This document shows positions 1 to 32,000 of a stretch of 64,000 nucleotides of DNA, piece by piece. This DNA is from Ursus arctos. Its lineage: Eukaryota; Chordata; Mammalia; Carnivora; Ursidae. The stretch spans positions 28,860,767 through 28,924,766 of the forward strand of contig NW_026623089.1 of NCBI RefSeq assembly GCF_023065955.2, written 5' to 3'. Both the position numbers and the translations under genes were made by a program. Under the pieces are notes generated by a model, which saw nothing but the letters and a program-made list of their open reading frames with translations, was not told the origin of the DNA and ran no database searches. How positions within the stretch are numbered: position 1 is the stretch's first letter; each line of letters starts with the position of its first letter.

Positions 1-560
1 GATACGTGGGCCTAGCCTTCCGTCCGACCGCCGCTCCCTGGGGCCCCTCCGTGGGCGGCGGGGCTTCCTGGGGTCCCTTCCCCCCGCGCGGCCCTCCCGG
101 AAGTGGGGGCGGGCCCCACCCCGGCCGCACGGACCCCGCCCGCACGGACCCCGCCCTTTTGGCCTGGGGCCCGCCGCTGCCCCTCTCGGAGCCTAAGTTT
201 CTGCAGCCGCCGAGTGGGGCGGGCGCCCCCAGCCGGGCCTTCCTCCCAGGGTAGCTGTGAGCTTCGCGGGGGGTCGGGGTGCCGCATACACTGTGGCGTG
301 CGGGGCACGCAGGAACTGGGCGGGCGCCCCGCGGATTCTCTCTCCCGGGTCCTGCAGCCCGGCAAGGGCAAGGCCGGGCCCGGACGGAGCCCAGGCCCCG
401 AGACAGAGCTGTTGGGAGGCCGGCGCGGCGGCCTTAGGGCGCTTTGCTGGGGAAGGTGGTGAAGACGGGGCCGCGGCTTTTCCCCAGGTTGGCCCGGCGC
501 CATCTGGAGCTCCAGTGAGGCCTGTGTTGCCTCTTCCGAGCAGGATAGAGAGAACAGGGA
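1..560 (+). promoter_or_regulatory. HPS1: CpG-island promoter of HPS1
   Basis: This tract is strongly G+C rich with dense CpG, in contrast to the AT-richer sequence after about 600. It contains an ETS-type motif CCGGAAGTG at 97-105, GC boxes around 105-115 and 135-160, and a direct repeat of CGCACGGACCCCGCC near 126-155. No TATA box is evident, as expected for a housekeeping promoter. It lies upstream of the first HPS1 coding exon on the same strand, so it is the likely HPS1 start region. I cannot fix the transcription start or the donor of exon 1; several GT dinucleotides would fit. Confidence 0.7.
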
Positions 561-1496
561 AGTCACAAGATGACGCCGGCGAGGTTCGCTTTCCAACAGT
601 CCTTTGGAATAAACAGTAGAACCTAGCATTTCCATTTTTCGGGGACTGTGTCATTAGGCCAGTCACGCCGGTGATGTCGCAAGTCTCAGTTATGCTGCAA
701 AACATGCCGAGCCCCTGCGTACCCTTTCTTGCCTCTTACTTGCTTACAACGTTTGGTTTCCGAATTAGGTGACAGCTTTATGTTTTCCTGCCTTTCATCC
801 TCAAAATGTGAACGATTCTGGAGCCAGTTTAGTTCACCGTGTTATTTGACAAAGGGAAGCTGGGAAATAACAAGGGAAAGGAAGCCCGTTTCTGTGTAAG
901 CAAGCAGAGTGTGCTAAGGGCTTCCGCCGGGTCCTTCTGGCTTTCCCTGTCACCCTGTAGGGAGGAGAGCCGGGGCTGGAGGCTCGGGTTGAAGTGCCTT
1001 GGCCAAGTCCAAACTAGAACCGGGTCTCTGGCGCCTTTTGTTTTGGTTTACTTGATGTCCCAGGATATCCCCTCCCTTCTCTGGGACTTCTTCCTTGTGG
1101 GTCTGGGGTGCGCTGTGCTGTCTCCAGTCACTTCTAGCAAGATCCTTGGGGCTGCTCAGGGAGGCTTTGCTCACCACACCGGGGCTCTGAGTGACCCACG
1201 GTAAAATGAGAGTGCCCGCAAGGAAACAGTAGGTGGGAATTAGTATTTGTGGGCCCCTGCTATGTCCAAAGGATTGTGCTGGCCCGGTTCGTGTTCTCCG
1301 TTGAGGGCGGGGGTGGGTGAGATACAGGGCACCCCCTGCCTCCTGGCTGTTTCTTCTGAGCAGACTGCCTAAGGGCCGGAGAGACACATTTGACCACTGA
1401 GTCCTTTGCCAGCTTGTCCTCCCAGAGATGGGCGGCAGTCAGATGACGGGCTCGCTCTGCTCGCCCTCATGCCCTCTCTGTTTTAAGCATTTGCAG
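561..1496. other. Probable HPS1 intron 1, no recognised gene
   Basis: No conserved coding sequence is visible between the CpG island and the candidate second exon. A short MIR/L2-like piece (wording like 'gcccctgctatgtcc') lies near 1250-1290. The listed open frames here are short and unrelated to known proteins. Confidence 0.5.
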
Positions 1497-1603
1497 GACC
1501 CGAGATGCCGCGCTGCTCTCCTTGAGCTGGTCATCGAGTCTGTCTGCTGCAGCCCGTTCTGGACCTCTGGCTGTGCGGCGGATCCGCTGTGCTCCTTGCC
1601 AAG
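1497..1603 (+). other. HPS1: Candidate non-coding 5' UTR exon 2 of HPS1
   Basis: A pyrimidine-rich stretch ends in TTTGCAG at 1490-1496, a good acceptor. A donor-like CCAAG|gtagac follows at 1603/1604, giving a 107-bp internal exon. Human HPS1 has two untranslated exons before the ATG exon, and the 18 coding exons found here match human exons 3-20, so one more 5' exon is expected in this interval. The candidate contains an ATG at 1504 that opens a 6-codon reading frame ending in TGA. This is inferred from splice signals only, not from recalled cDNA. Confidence 0.45.
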
Positions 1604-2780
1604 GTAGACGACCCTGCCTGACCCGGGGGCAGAACAGAGGCCGACCGCACCCACGCGGGGGCTGCTCTGGGGCGATGCGGGGTACACAGCAAGAGGCAGG
1701 CTGTGACTGAGCCTTCCCTGTCCTCCCCACCCCCTGCCCCAGCCCTGCCTCCTGATGTCACCTTTGCCTATTTTCTCCTTCCGCACTGCCTCCAGGCGGC
1801 CCTCAAGGCCTACCACTCTCCTCAGCCCCTTGAATCGGCCCCTTCCTCTCCTGGCCTCGGCCGAGGAGTGGCCCTCATTACCTCACACCAGGGTCCCCTG
1901 CTGCTGACCACAGCCTCCATGCTGTAGCCCACCGTTGCCCGGCACACACACTCCCTTCCCGTCAGGCAGGCCCCTCGAGCCCGGTCTTTGTCACACTCAG
2001 CTGGGGGTCCCGGAGCGGCTCTTCCACGTCACGTGCCCTCAGCCAGCAGCCTTGACTTCACACTCCTTTGCTGTCCTCATCTCTGCCTTGTGTTTAGCGA
2101 TTCCGTGGGGATAGGCTGCATTCTTTGTTCACTGCGGCGGAACCACCTTGAGGCCAGGTACTCGGAGTCAGAGTTGAAAAACCCACTGGAGATGGGGGCG
2201 AGTTCAGTGAGTGTCACCGAGAGAGCTGGGCACATAGGGGATCCTGAAGAGTGTCACTGAGTCCGAGGCCTCACGATGCTGTGATCCTGTTTGACACTGG
2301 ACATCCGCTCAGGGCAGTCAGAGCAGAGTGTCCTGGTCGTTGTCGTGTCTCGGCACACGTACACCGTGACGGCCACGCCCCCACACCGCCCGCCTCCCGT
2401 GGGCAGTGGCTCCTCTGTCCGGATCAGGAGCGGGTCCTGCCGCGCGTGGCTGCAGGTCGGCCCGTGATGAGTCTTGACACTGGCGAGGGGCGCGGGAAGA
2501 TGTGGAAGCCAGAGCCCCAGCCCTCGGCCTGGGTTTCGATCCCAGGGGCCCCACGCTGTGCTAAGTCCTGCTCTAGAAAGTGGGAGTAACTAAAGGTTCC
2601 TGCCTCGTCAGGTGGCCATGAGGGTGCGACGAAATCACAGCAGGCAGGGCCCTGTCGTGGGGCCGGTGCCCTGTGAGGGCTCAGTGGCTATTTGCTGGGG
2701 TTACGATCCCTTCGTTACTCGGGCTGAGCTTCTGGATAAAGGGGCTGGGAGGTGACCTTGACCTGGCTTCTCCCCGGCAG

Positions 2781-23653
<20,873 letters not shown>

Positions 23654-24061
23654 GCCAGGGCCGCTGGCCCGGCACAGGCTGGGGGTGAGCAGCCCCCCAC
23701 CTAGACTAGTCTCCCCTCCAGGTACCAAACCCCCAAATCCTTCTCTTTTGGGGAGGAAGGAGGCCGGTGGGGGGGGTCCCTTGGCCTCCTTAAAAAACAA
23801 CGGTGGCTTTGAGGTTAGAACTGGGACAGCTGCTCTCAGAGCTGCCTCTCCCTTTACCCCCAGGAGACAGGAAGTCCCCAGTGCCCCCAGGTGTCTGAAG
23901 ATACCTCCTTTATGCTTTCCTTGGAGTGGAGAAGGAGCTTCCTCAGGAAGCCGTTTCCCGCCCCAAAGGCAAGGTGCTGCCTTGGCTGGGTGGGGGTTCC
24001 CACTGTGCCCCTTAGTCTCTGCAGCTCCGGGCGGGTTCCCTGCACTCTAAACCCGTTTCCC

Positions 24062-24145
24062 CGCTTTCCGACGGATAGCACCCACCTCTCAGGGTGGTTG
24101 TGAGGGCTGCCCAACACACGGCAGGTGCTCAATAAATGCTGGTTG
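24062..24145 (-). repeat. Antisense MIR-like fragment at the HPS1 3' end
   Basis: The + strand reads 'cacctctcagggtggttgtg' and then 'aggtgctcaataaatgctgg', which is the reverse complement pattern of MIR ends. It overlaps the terminal part of the HPS1 3' UTR. Confidence 0.55.
24131..24136 (+). terminator. HPS1: HPS1 poly(A) signal AATAAA
   Basis: A canonical AATAAA lies 478 bp after the HPS1 stop codon with GT-rich downstream sequence. It sits at the end of a tract reading like the reverse strand of a MIR (wording GGTGCTCAATAAATG). Confidence 0.8.
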
Positions 24146-24155
24146 TGGTCGTTGT

Positions 24156-25942
24156 TCAAGCCGAACATGCCTGGGCTCTTCCTGGTGCTTCGAAGTCCTG
24201 CCCGTTCACACCCTGCTTCTCCCGACTCCCGCCTCAGCCCCACCTCAGAGATTCGTGTCACTCGGTCCTGCGGATCCCAGGCAGAGGTTTACAAAAACTC
24301 CCCAGCGGATCCCTGTGTGCCCTGGGTTGAGAACCACTGCCTGAGGGGGTCGGCCCCTCTCCTGTCGCCTAGAAGCTCCCACCACAGGGCAAGAGAGCAC
24401 CGGAGCCCTGGAACTGGGGAGCGTCTGCCACGGGGAGGAGAGAAGCACGTGGCCGGACGAGGCACCCAGGCTGTGTCTCTGACCTGCCAACAGCAGCTGG
24501 GCCTTCCGTGTCTTCAGTCTTGAGCCAAAATTCATGCAAAGACTTATCTTTTCTTTTAAGGAAACAGCTGGTGGGGGCGAAGGGGGGCAGAACCATATCT
24601 AACGTCCTCCGAGGTGGCAGTGAGGGGCAGTCACCTGAGGTGACTGGGACTGCATTCCTCAATATTTTGACTTTACTAATGGAAATGTAACAGCAGTTGT
24701 GGAAAACAGAAGAGCACAAGGCGGGGGCGGGGGGAGAGTAAGTCTAGAAGCCCACCGCTGCTAAGGGGACCTGCTTCTGTCTACCTAATACTTTCCCTTT
24801 ATTTTTAGTAGCTGCGTGGTGTTGACATTGTCTCGTTGAATCAGTCCCCCAAATGTTCCGATACTGTAACACTGGGGCGAACATCCTGCGTCAGGCTCCA
24901 GCATAGTTTCACACACAGCGTAACCCTGGCGTGTGGAGGCGTGTCTTGGTCACAGGTAGAAGGATCCGCCGAAGGCTCTCCTGCTCAGACACACCTTCTC
25001 TGCATACTCTCCCAATTTCAAGTGTATTTCTGATAGCGAGTTTCTAGAACGTGGACAGATGTCATGGCAGTACAGAAACTCAACTCTGGGGTGCTTTCTT
25101 CCTCCACCAAGAGGAATGGCCTGCTAACTAATGGGCAGAGAACAAAGGAGCTCCTAATTCAAGGCAGGCCAAACGATAGCAAGAAGGTGTGTCAGCTGAA
25201 GATATTTGCAGATGTGATCTTTAATCCTTGAGGATTCTGGGGAAATGGGAAAGGTGCCAAAAGACAGAAGAGGGATGTCCAGGCCTTCAAAAGAAGGCGG
25301 CGAACCCAAGCTCCCCAGCCCTGGCAGCCCGTGGCAGGCTCTTGAGTGCAAGGTGCTTCGGGGTCTGGGAGAGCGCGTGCAACTCTCCAGGGGCCGCAGC
25401 GACAGATAGGCCCCGCCCCCCTGCCCTGAAAACTGAGGCGCTGGTCATGGTGACCCTGTAGGATGTAGAGCTGCTCTCCACCCTGCAGGCGGAAGGATGG
25501 GGAGCTAGAGCAGAGTCCAAGCAGCATCTCGTCAGGATCCGCTCCCCAGCGCATCCGGCAGTAAACTCCTTGATGAGGAGCAGGGGACGGTGCTGGGGAG
25601 GGCGCCCCACCGTCGCACTCACTGGCTGCATGACCTCCCCGTCCCTGAGATGGGAGTTCTGGGGCCTCCGTGAGCACAGCACCTTGCATGTGGGAGTCCT
25701 AGAGTGACCAGCACAGTGGCTGTCCTCTGTGCCCTGGAACCCGACTTCTGCCTGGTGAACAGGCGGCCTCCTGGACTCTGCGCTATGTGGACTCCGCAAG
25801 CCCATGTCCTCATGGCCCAAAGCCAAGTACAGCAGCTGGACTGCAGCTCCTCCTCCTTCCTCTTTGCTCCCTGCCCCTCCCCCTCGCCTGGGCGGGACAA
25901 AAGCTGATAGTAAGCAAATTCCTGGCCTAGTGCTGGGCAGAA
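24156..25942 (+). other. HPS1-PYROXD2 intergenic spacer and PYROXD2 5' flank
   Basis: About 1.8 kb separates the genes. It holds a MER5-like piece (24235-24345) and otherwise unrecognised sequence. A GC-box-like CCCCGCCCCC lies near 25412 and a C/T-rich stretch at 25845-25885 precedes PYROXD2. There is no clear CpG island or TATA box, so I cannot place the PYROXD2 start. The 5' UTR of PYROXD2 must lie in the last part of this interval. Confidence 0.5.
24235..24345. mobile_element. MER5-like fragment
   Basis: The wording 'aggtttacaaaaactcccca' followed by 'gggttgagaaccactgcctg' fits a MER5 end. Confidence 0.45.
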
Positions 25943-26069
25943 ATGGCTGCAAGTGGCCTAGGTCTCCGCAGGGCCTTGGGTTCCTCTCCCCGCCCCGCTT
26001 GGAGACGAGCTCACTGGGAGGCCAGGGGACGCCTAAAGCCTGAGTACGATGCCGTGGTGATAGGAGCAG
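25943..26069 (+). CDS. PYROXD2: PYROXD2 exon 1, residues 1-42
   Basis: It encodes [20 protein letters not shown], an Arg-rich presequence-like N terminus, and then [12 protein letters not shown]. The donor G|gtaaac splits Gly43 inside the dinucleotide-binding loop. It lies in no CpG island. Confidence 0.95.
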
Positions 26070-29000
26070 GTAAACGGGCTGTGCCAGAGCTGAGGGGCGG
26101 GGAGGGCAGCCCTGCTCAGAGCCCCGGGGGCTGGGGGGTGGAGGGGCATTCCCAAACACCCACCTCCCTCTGCTCTGGGCACAGGCTGGCCCGGATCTGG
26201 GCCAGAGCAGGGATGGTGGTGAAAAGCCCTGTGAGTGGGCACCAAGGCTGTGAGGCTGGCTCTGCCATCAACCAGCTCTGTGGTCTGGGGCAGATTCTTG
26301 CCCCCTCTAGGTTTGGGCCTTCCCTTCTAGAATGACCAGGGAGGAATAGGTGAGCTCAGAAGTTTCCATTATCTTCTGCAAAATTAGCTAGTTGCCACCA
26401 CATTCTTGGAAAGCAGATGGCACACAAGGGCTGGAAAGAAAGCCTTGCCATAAGAGACCCGCGAAGTCCAGCCACCCCCGAGTGCCCCGAGTTTGAGTTC
26501 TGGTTGCCACCAACTCACCACTAAGACCACCCATTCCCCCCAAGGAAACTGGGAGGTTCCTTAAAGCGGAGTTAGGAAAAAATAGAAGTGAGTCTCAGAG
26601 ATCCTAGTGCATGTCTCCCGAGGGTGACAGGCCCCGTTGTGCTGCGTACGTGGGGCAGAGAGGGTCCGGCCGCACTTTGCTGACCCCCAGGCTGTGGGGT
26701 GTCCGATTCCACCACGGGATTTTTGGGAGGCCGCAGGGCCTGGACCAGGTTGTCTTTGCTCAGAGCCTTCCATTCACGCTCCCAGGACCCCAAACTTCAG
26801 CTTCTGGCATTCTCTCCCTCTGGGGTTAGACAGACAGACAATGGCAGGATCGAAAGGAGATGCTCATCACCGTTTTAAAGCTGCACCCTGTTCTGCCAGC
26901 CCCTCATTCTTGTGTGCTCCCAGAGCAGTCGCAGCCAGTGAATGTTCCAGTCACCCCTCCAGGGAAGAATGTGTGCGAACATGTATACGGAAGTTTATGA
27001 TAAATACCGAAATAAAAGTACGGCACACAAGGTACACGATATTCTGAATTCCAGGTGGCCAGTTGGCTCTCACCACATTTCTGTGATTTTTGCTAAACTT
27101 AGCAGCAAACCTGTGGTTACTCTCGACCAAGCAGGCCAGAAGGGAACATGGTTTGCCATTTGCACTGAGTTTTAAAGAGTACAACAGACGGGAAGCAACA
27201 GTCATGTCTGAACTTCACTCACCAGCGATAGGAGAGACTTTGCTCCATCAGATGACCTGTCTCCCAAGCTGGGAGAAGATTCTCTCAGGGTTTGTGCTGC
27301 TCTCCACGGAACACCTGCAGACCCAGGGCACGGGCGGGTTTCGTCTGCATCGTTCGTGTTTTCTCCATCCCTTTCTCACGTTGAACCATCAACAGAGTAC
27401 CAACTACATCAACTACTGCCAAGTGTACTGTTGGCTGACTTCCGTGGTGCCAGTGCCCCCACCGCGGCCTTGTGCAAGCTGCCATCATGAGGGCTGCACG
27501 TGCATTTGGGAGAGAGGCACGGCCACTGACGGCTGCTCAGAGGTAAAGACCCGCAAGAGCATAGGTAATTGTAAACTGTGGAAGAACGATGAGGAAGTGA
27601 CAAGTTTTGAGTATTTATTACCTTTGTTTTTAATATAATTTATTTCACTGTAAGTTTATAATAATCTAAATTTTAATAATGGTGGCATTTGACAACCTTC
27701 ACAAACATCCTGGCCGGGGCAAGCCAGCTCCAGACCTCACTGATTGGGAAGGTGTCATGTAACCACCCCCTCCCGGCCCCCTGCTTTTCTGCCCTTGGTG
27801 ACAGCACATCCCTGCTGTCTCCTGGCACGGAGGGTTGACTCCAGGTCATCAGAGGCCTGAGGGACTTGCCCACACGTGTGTGAGTCTCAGGTGTGAGTTG
27901 TTCCCTGACATTGTTTCTTCAATTGCTAACCATTCAGGGAAGCCCGGTTTAATTAAGGGTGTATGGGGATCAAGTGTGGAACAGAGTGGCATCTTCTGAG
28001 AGAACGGTTAGCTCTGCTCCCTGAAGTCACACCAGTATCTGGGGGCCACCTTGAAGATGAACCCTGATTAGTCCCTTGACTAAAGATGCCTAAGAATGAC
28101 CCAAGAAGCTTGTTAAAATGCAGTTCCTGGGCCCTATCCCTAGTGATTAGGATTCAGGGGAAGTCAGCACATCTAGCCAGAATTTGGAGCGGGTTCGATG
28201 CAGCAGCTGCAGGCCACTCTCGAGAACCCATGTTCAGAGTGGCGTCTCTCGAGAGCCCCATGTGCCTGGCTGGCTGAGGATCCCTGGAGTCAGGCTGGAG
28301 ATGATCAGAGCCTGCAGCTTCAGACCCCCGCAGGGGGAAGGAGAGGTCACCAGAAGCTCCAGGAGGGCTCAGGCAGGCCTGGGGAGGGACTGGTGGAGGG
28401 CCGAGGGTCGCAGGCTGTTGGAATCCTGACCTTTGTCACTCGAGGTCTGTTTATCCATTTGTGGGCTCATGTGTGTTGATTGAACTGGACCCAGTTGCCT
28501 GGAAGCCTTTATTTTCCAAGATTTATGATCAGCACGATCTAAGAGACAAATAGCTACCGTTTATCGTGGGTCTGCTGAGGGTCAGGTCTTTACATGTATT
28601 ACTGGCTATTCTCCCTCCAACACTGCAAGAAGCCCGAAGCCTGTGGCCCGTCAGAACAACTCTCTGAGGGCCACGTCCTGTAAATAGCAGGAGCCAGGTT
28701 GAGCCTAGGACAGTCGGCCTTTAATTTAATGTATATATTTGAGAGCAGGCCTTTCCAGACTGCAGGCTGCAACCCAACCAGCAAAGCTTTTAAACCTTAA
28801 GAAACTTCGCAGAAGTGTATAAAAATAGTATATTAACCAGTCTTTTTAAGTGAAATATAATCAAATAGAGCATCCCATGCTTATCACATGGCGAGTTAGT
28901 ACTAGCTCATGAAACTTTCGTTTCCATGGATACACTTATACGTGGGTGCCTGCCAGCTCCCAGGGTAACACTCACTTCTGCCTATGGCTCGTGGTCAAAG

Positions 29001-32000
29001 AGGGTTGAAAAACTCTGTTTCAGAGGTTCCTTTAATGGAAGAGAAGTTGGCTCAGTGACCTCTAAACTTCTGGGTGTCTCTGTGTGGAAAATGTAAAACA
29101 AAGCTCAGCCGTGAAGAAATCCAGCATGTGGGCCATCGCCGCCTCCTGTTTATGGATGTCTGTCGAATGAATGGCTGAACGTTTTATTTGAGCGAACACT
29201 GGGTTCGGGTTGGTGCTCCGAGAACATAGTCTTCTGCTGACATCTTTGAAGACTCACAGTGACCTTCTGTCACCAAGGAGAAACACATGCCAAGTGTTCC
29301 AGACAAGACTTGTCCCCACTACCTGAAAACAAGCCGGGCCTGCTCTCCGCCCAACTGGGGCTTCTCCATAAGCAGCTACACTTTATCCTGAGAGTGAGGC
29401 AAGAGGACACCCTCCCTGCCCCTGGCCGTGCTTGGCCACCTGCCTCAGAACGACCCTGGGGGCTGGTGAGAAATCCATCCGGGTCGCTGCCTCCACCGTG
29501 CTGAGCGGACTCTGGGGAGGGGTTATGACTCATCATGCATGCGAGTTCTCAGACGATCCTGAAGCTTCGATCTTCGCAGAGCAGGAGAGGCACTCGCCGG
29601 CAGTGGGCCTGGCGTGGAACCTGGGATCCCAACTCAAGTTTAGGGCTCCCAACCCAGGGGCAGCCCTCCTAAGATTTTTGAAAAGAAACATATATGTAAG
29701 ATACATAAATTCGCCCCATCAGCCGGCAGTCTTTAGCACATGTTGAAGCGGTATGTGTTTCATTACTTCATTTTGAACTGTTCTAATTTGGGGAACATCG
29801 GTGATTGACAAAGACAAAGCCATGTGGCTAAAGCCTTCTGGGGCAGTAAAGTGGGCCACACTTGGGCAGAAGAAGCCACATCTGACGGCAGCCGTCCACA
29901 TGCCCGGCATGCTCCTGGCCCGTGATTCCATGCCAGCGAGGAGGCCCAATGCCAGCATGGCAGCCATTCTTCCCTTCCGTTCCTGCCGAGTAAACTGTGA
30001 CGCGCTCTCCACCCTTCACCTGCTCATCTCCAAGCCGTGGAAGCCCAGCAATGCATGGCTTCATGAGACAGCTTTTGTCTGATGACTGTGGATTTCTCCT
30101 CGTCCCTCACTCCAGCACGGAGCCACTGGCCAGGCCAGGGTGACAGGATTTTTCTCAAGCTAGGGCAGGAAGCAGGGTTTTCTGACTCCCCACAGACCAG
30201 GTGATTTATGACATCAAGCCAGATGCTGTTACAACATCCAGGTACAGGTGGGGGGTCCCACCCCCAACTTTCTGCTACCTCCCTGGGATCTTCTCGAGCG
30301 TGGGGACAGAGATGGGTGACCATATTCCCCAAGGAGTGTGTCTGCCCACTGACCACTGCTGCTTTCCTCCTCCCCCTTGTCTCATTGCAGGACACAACGG
30401 GCTGGTGGCTGTGAGTACCTTCCCCCCTCTGCCCTGCTTCACTGGCCCCTGCACACAGGGCTGTTAGCCAGAATGGGAGGAAGCCGGCAGGGGCAGGCCC
30501 AAGCGAGAAGGGGAGGCCGGCTAGTGTCCTCTCCGTGGCACTGACCAGCGGCTGTCAAAGGCGTATCCACAGTAGTTACGGAGGATAGCAGGGGCTCCCT
30601 CTCCTCTCCTTTCCTTAACGTCCATGCATTTCTCCCATGACTTTGGGAAAGTCAGGGGACTTTCAGAAGCAAGATGAGGACGAGGTGGGAAGGTATGTAA
30701 CCGGCATAGCTGGGGAGCCTTGTTAGAGCCTGGGAAGCTGGGGCCGCGTGGGGCCCTCTGACTGCGGATTACGGTTGGCCCCCGTGCTCCCAGCTGGGTC
30801 TAGGCTGAAGTGCCCAGCAGCTACACAGCCCCAAGTACCCCAGAGACAGTGAGGAAGCCAGTCCAGCAGAGGAGACAGGGCCCTGCTTCCAACACCACTG
30901 GCTCCTCGAGGCCGGGGATACCCTAAGGTTGTGCCCCTCAAACTCTGGTCCCGGTACCCCTCCGAGGCCATCGGCTGTGCTAGAGGGTGTTCACTAGACA
31001 AACATGGAACATCTCCCTGAAGCAAGGGCAGCTCTAGGATATCAATACAGGGGGCTCGGCAACGTCGGGGAGGGAGGGCTACGAGACTGGTGTTCAATCT
31101 AAATACTTTCCCTGACATATTAGTTTTACTTGAACATTTTACAGGGCGCATTATGTAACTCAACTGATCAGTAATTTAGACCATTGATTTTATGCTAATA
31201 TAAACACAGGTTCGTCCCCCAGCTCTGCCACTTTTATCCGTGAAGGTCAAGGCAAGTCAGTCAGGCTTTCTGAGCCATGTAAGATGAGCATAAAAACACC
31301 CACTCACAGAGTTGCTGTGAAGCGAACAGATGACAGGCGTCGAGGACCTGCCACACAAAGCCTCCCAGATGGGGACTCAGCCCAAGCGAGGCTGGAGTCC
31401 GCGCCCTTTGGCCCAAGACCCAGGCGCCCCACCCCGGGCACAGCCCTGCAGTTTGCGGAGTCAGGGTGACCGGCTGTGGGGGCCGGGGAGCAGGGGGACC
31501 GTGAGGCAGCTCAGGAAGGAGGGGGTTGGAAGAATCTGTTCTAGGATTTGAGCTCTGTTTGGATGACTGGGGAGACAGTCTAGGGAAGTAGGGCTTATTC
31601 CAAATTGGATACCGTCAGGAAGCGGGAACACCCCCTGTGACGGGGCATCTCGATAAATCTCCTCTATTGGGGAGGGGGGCCAGTAGAAGGAGAGGGTGAC
31701 CGGTAAGGAAGTAACAGCCACTTCTGGCCGAGAGGGGAGGTGGAGGGTATTTCGTGGGTGACTCAGAGCCCTTGTTTGTAGTCAGACAAAATTGGGAAGT
31801 GGTCTTGCTCTGTCCCATTTTCAGTGGTCTCAGACCACCCTTGTCTGAGGGGATCATTCTGTGAGGCTGTTCGTGGCTAATGGGAGAGCAACACAGCCTA
31901 TCTCTGAGGGTCAGGCCGATCCCGGTACCAAGGCTGCTCTGTTTTCTTCCTCACCGGATGGGTCAGGAGTATAGATCCTCGGTCCAGACCATCCGGTTCA

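Larger units (their letters stand above)
23654..24155 (+). other. HPS1: HPS1 3' UTR
   Basis: This runs from after the TAG to the expected cleavage site about 20 nt after the AATAAA at 24131-24136. It is unique sequence followed by an antisense MIR-like stretch that holds the poly(A) signal. A GT-rich stretch follows the signal, as usual for a cleavage site. Confidence 0.75.
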
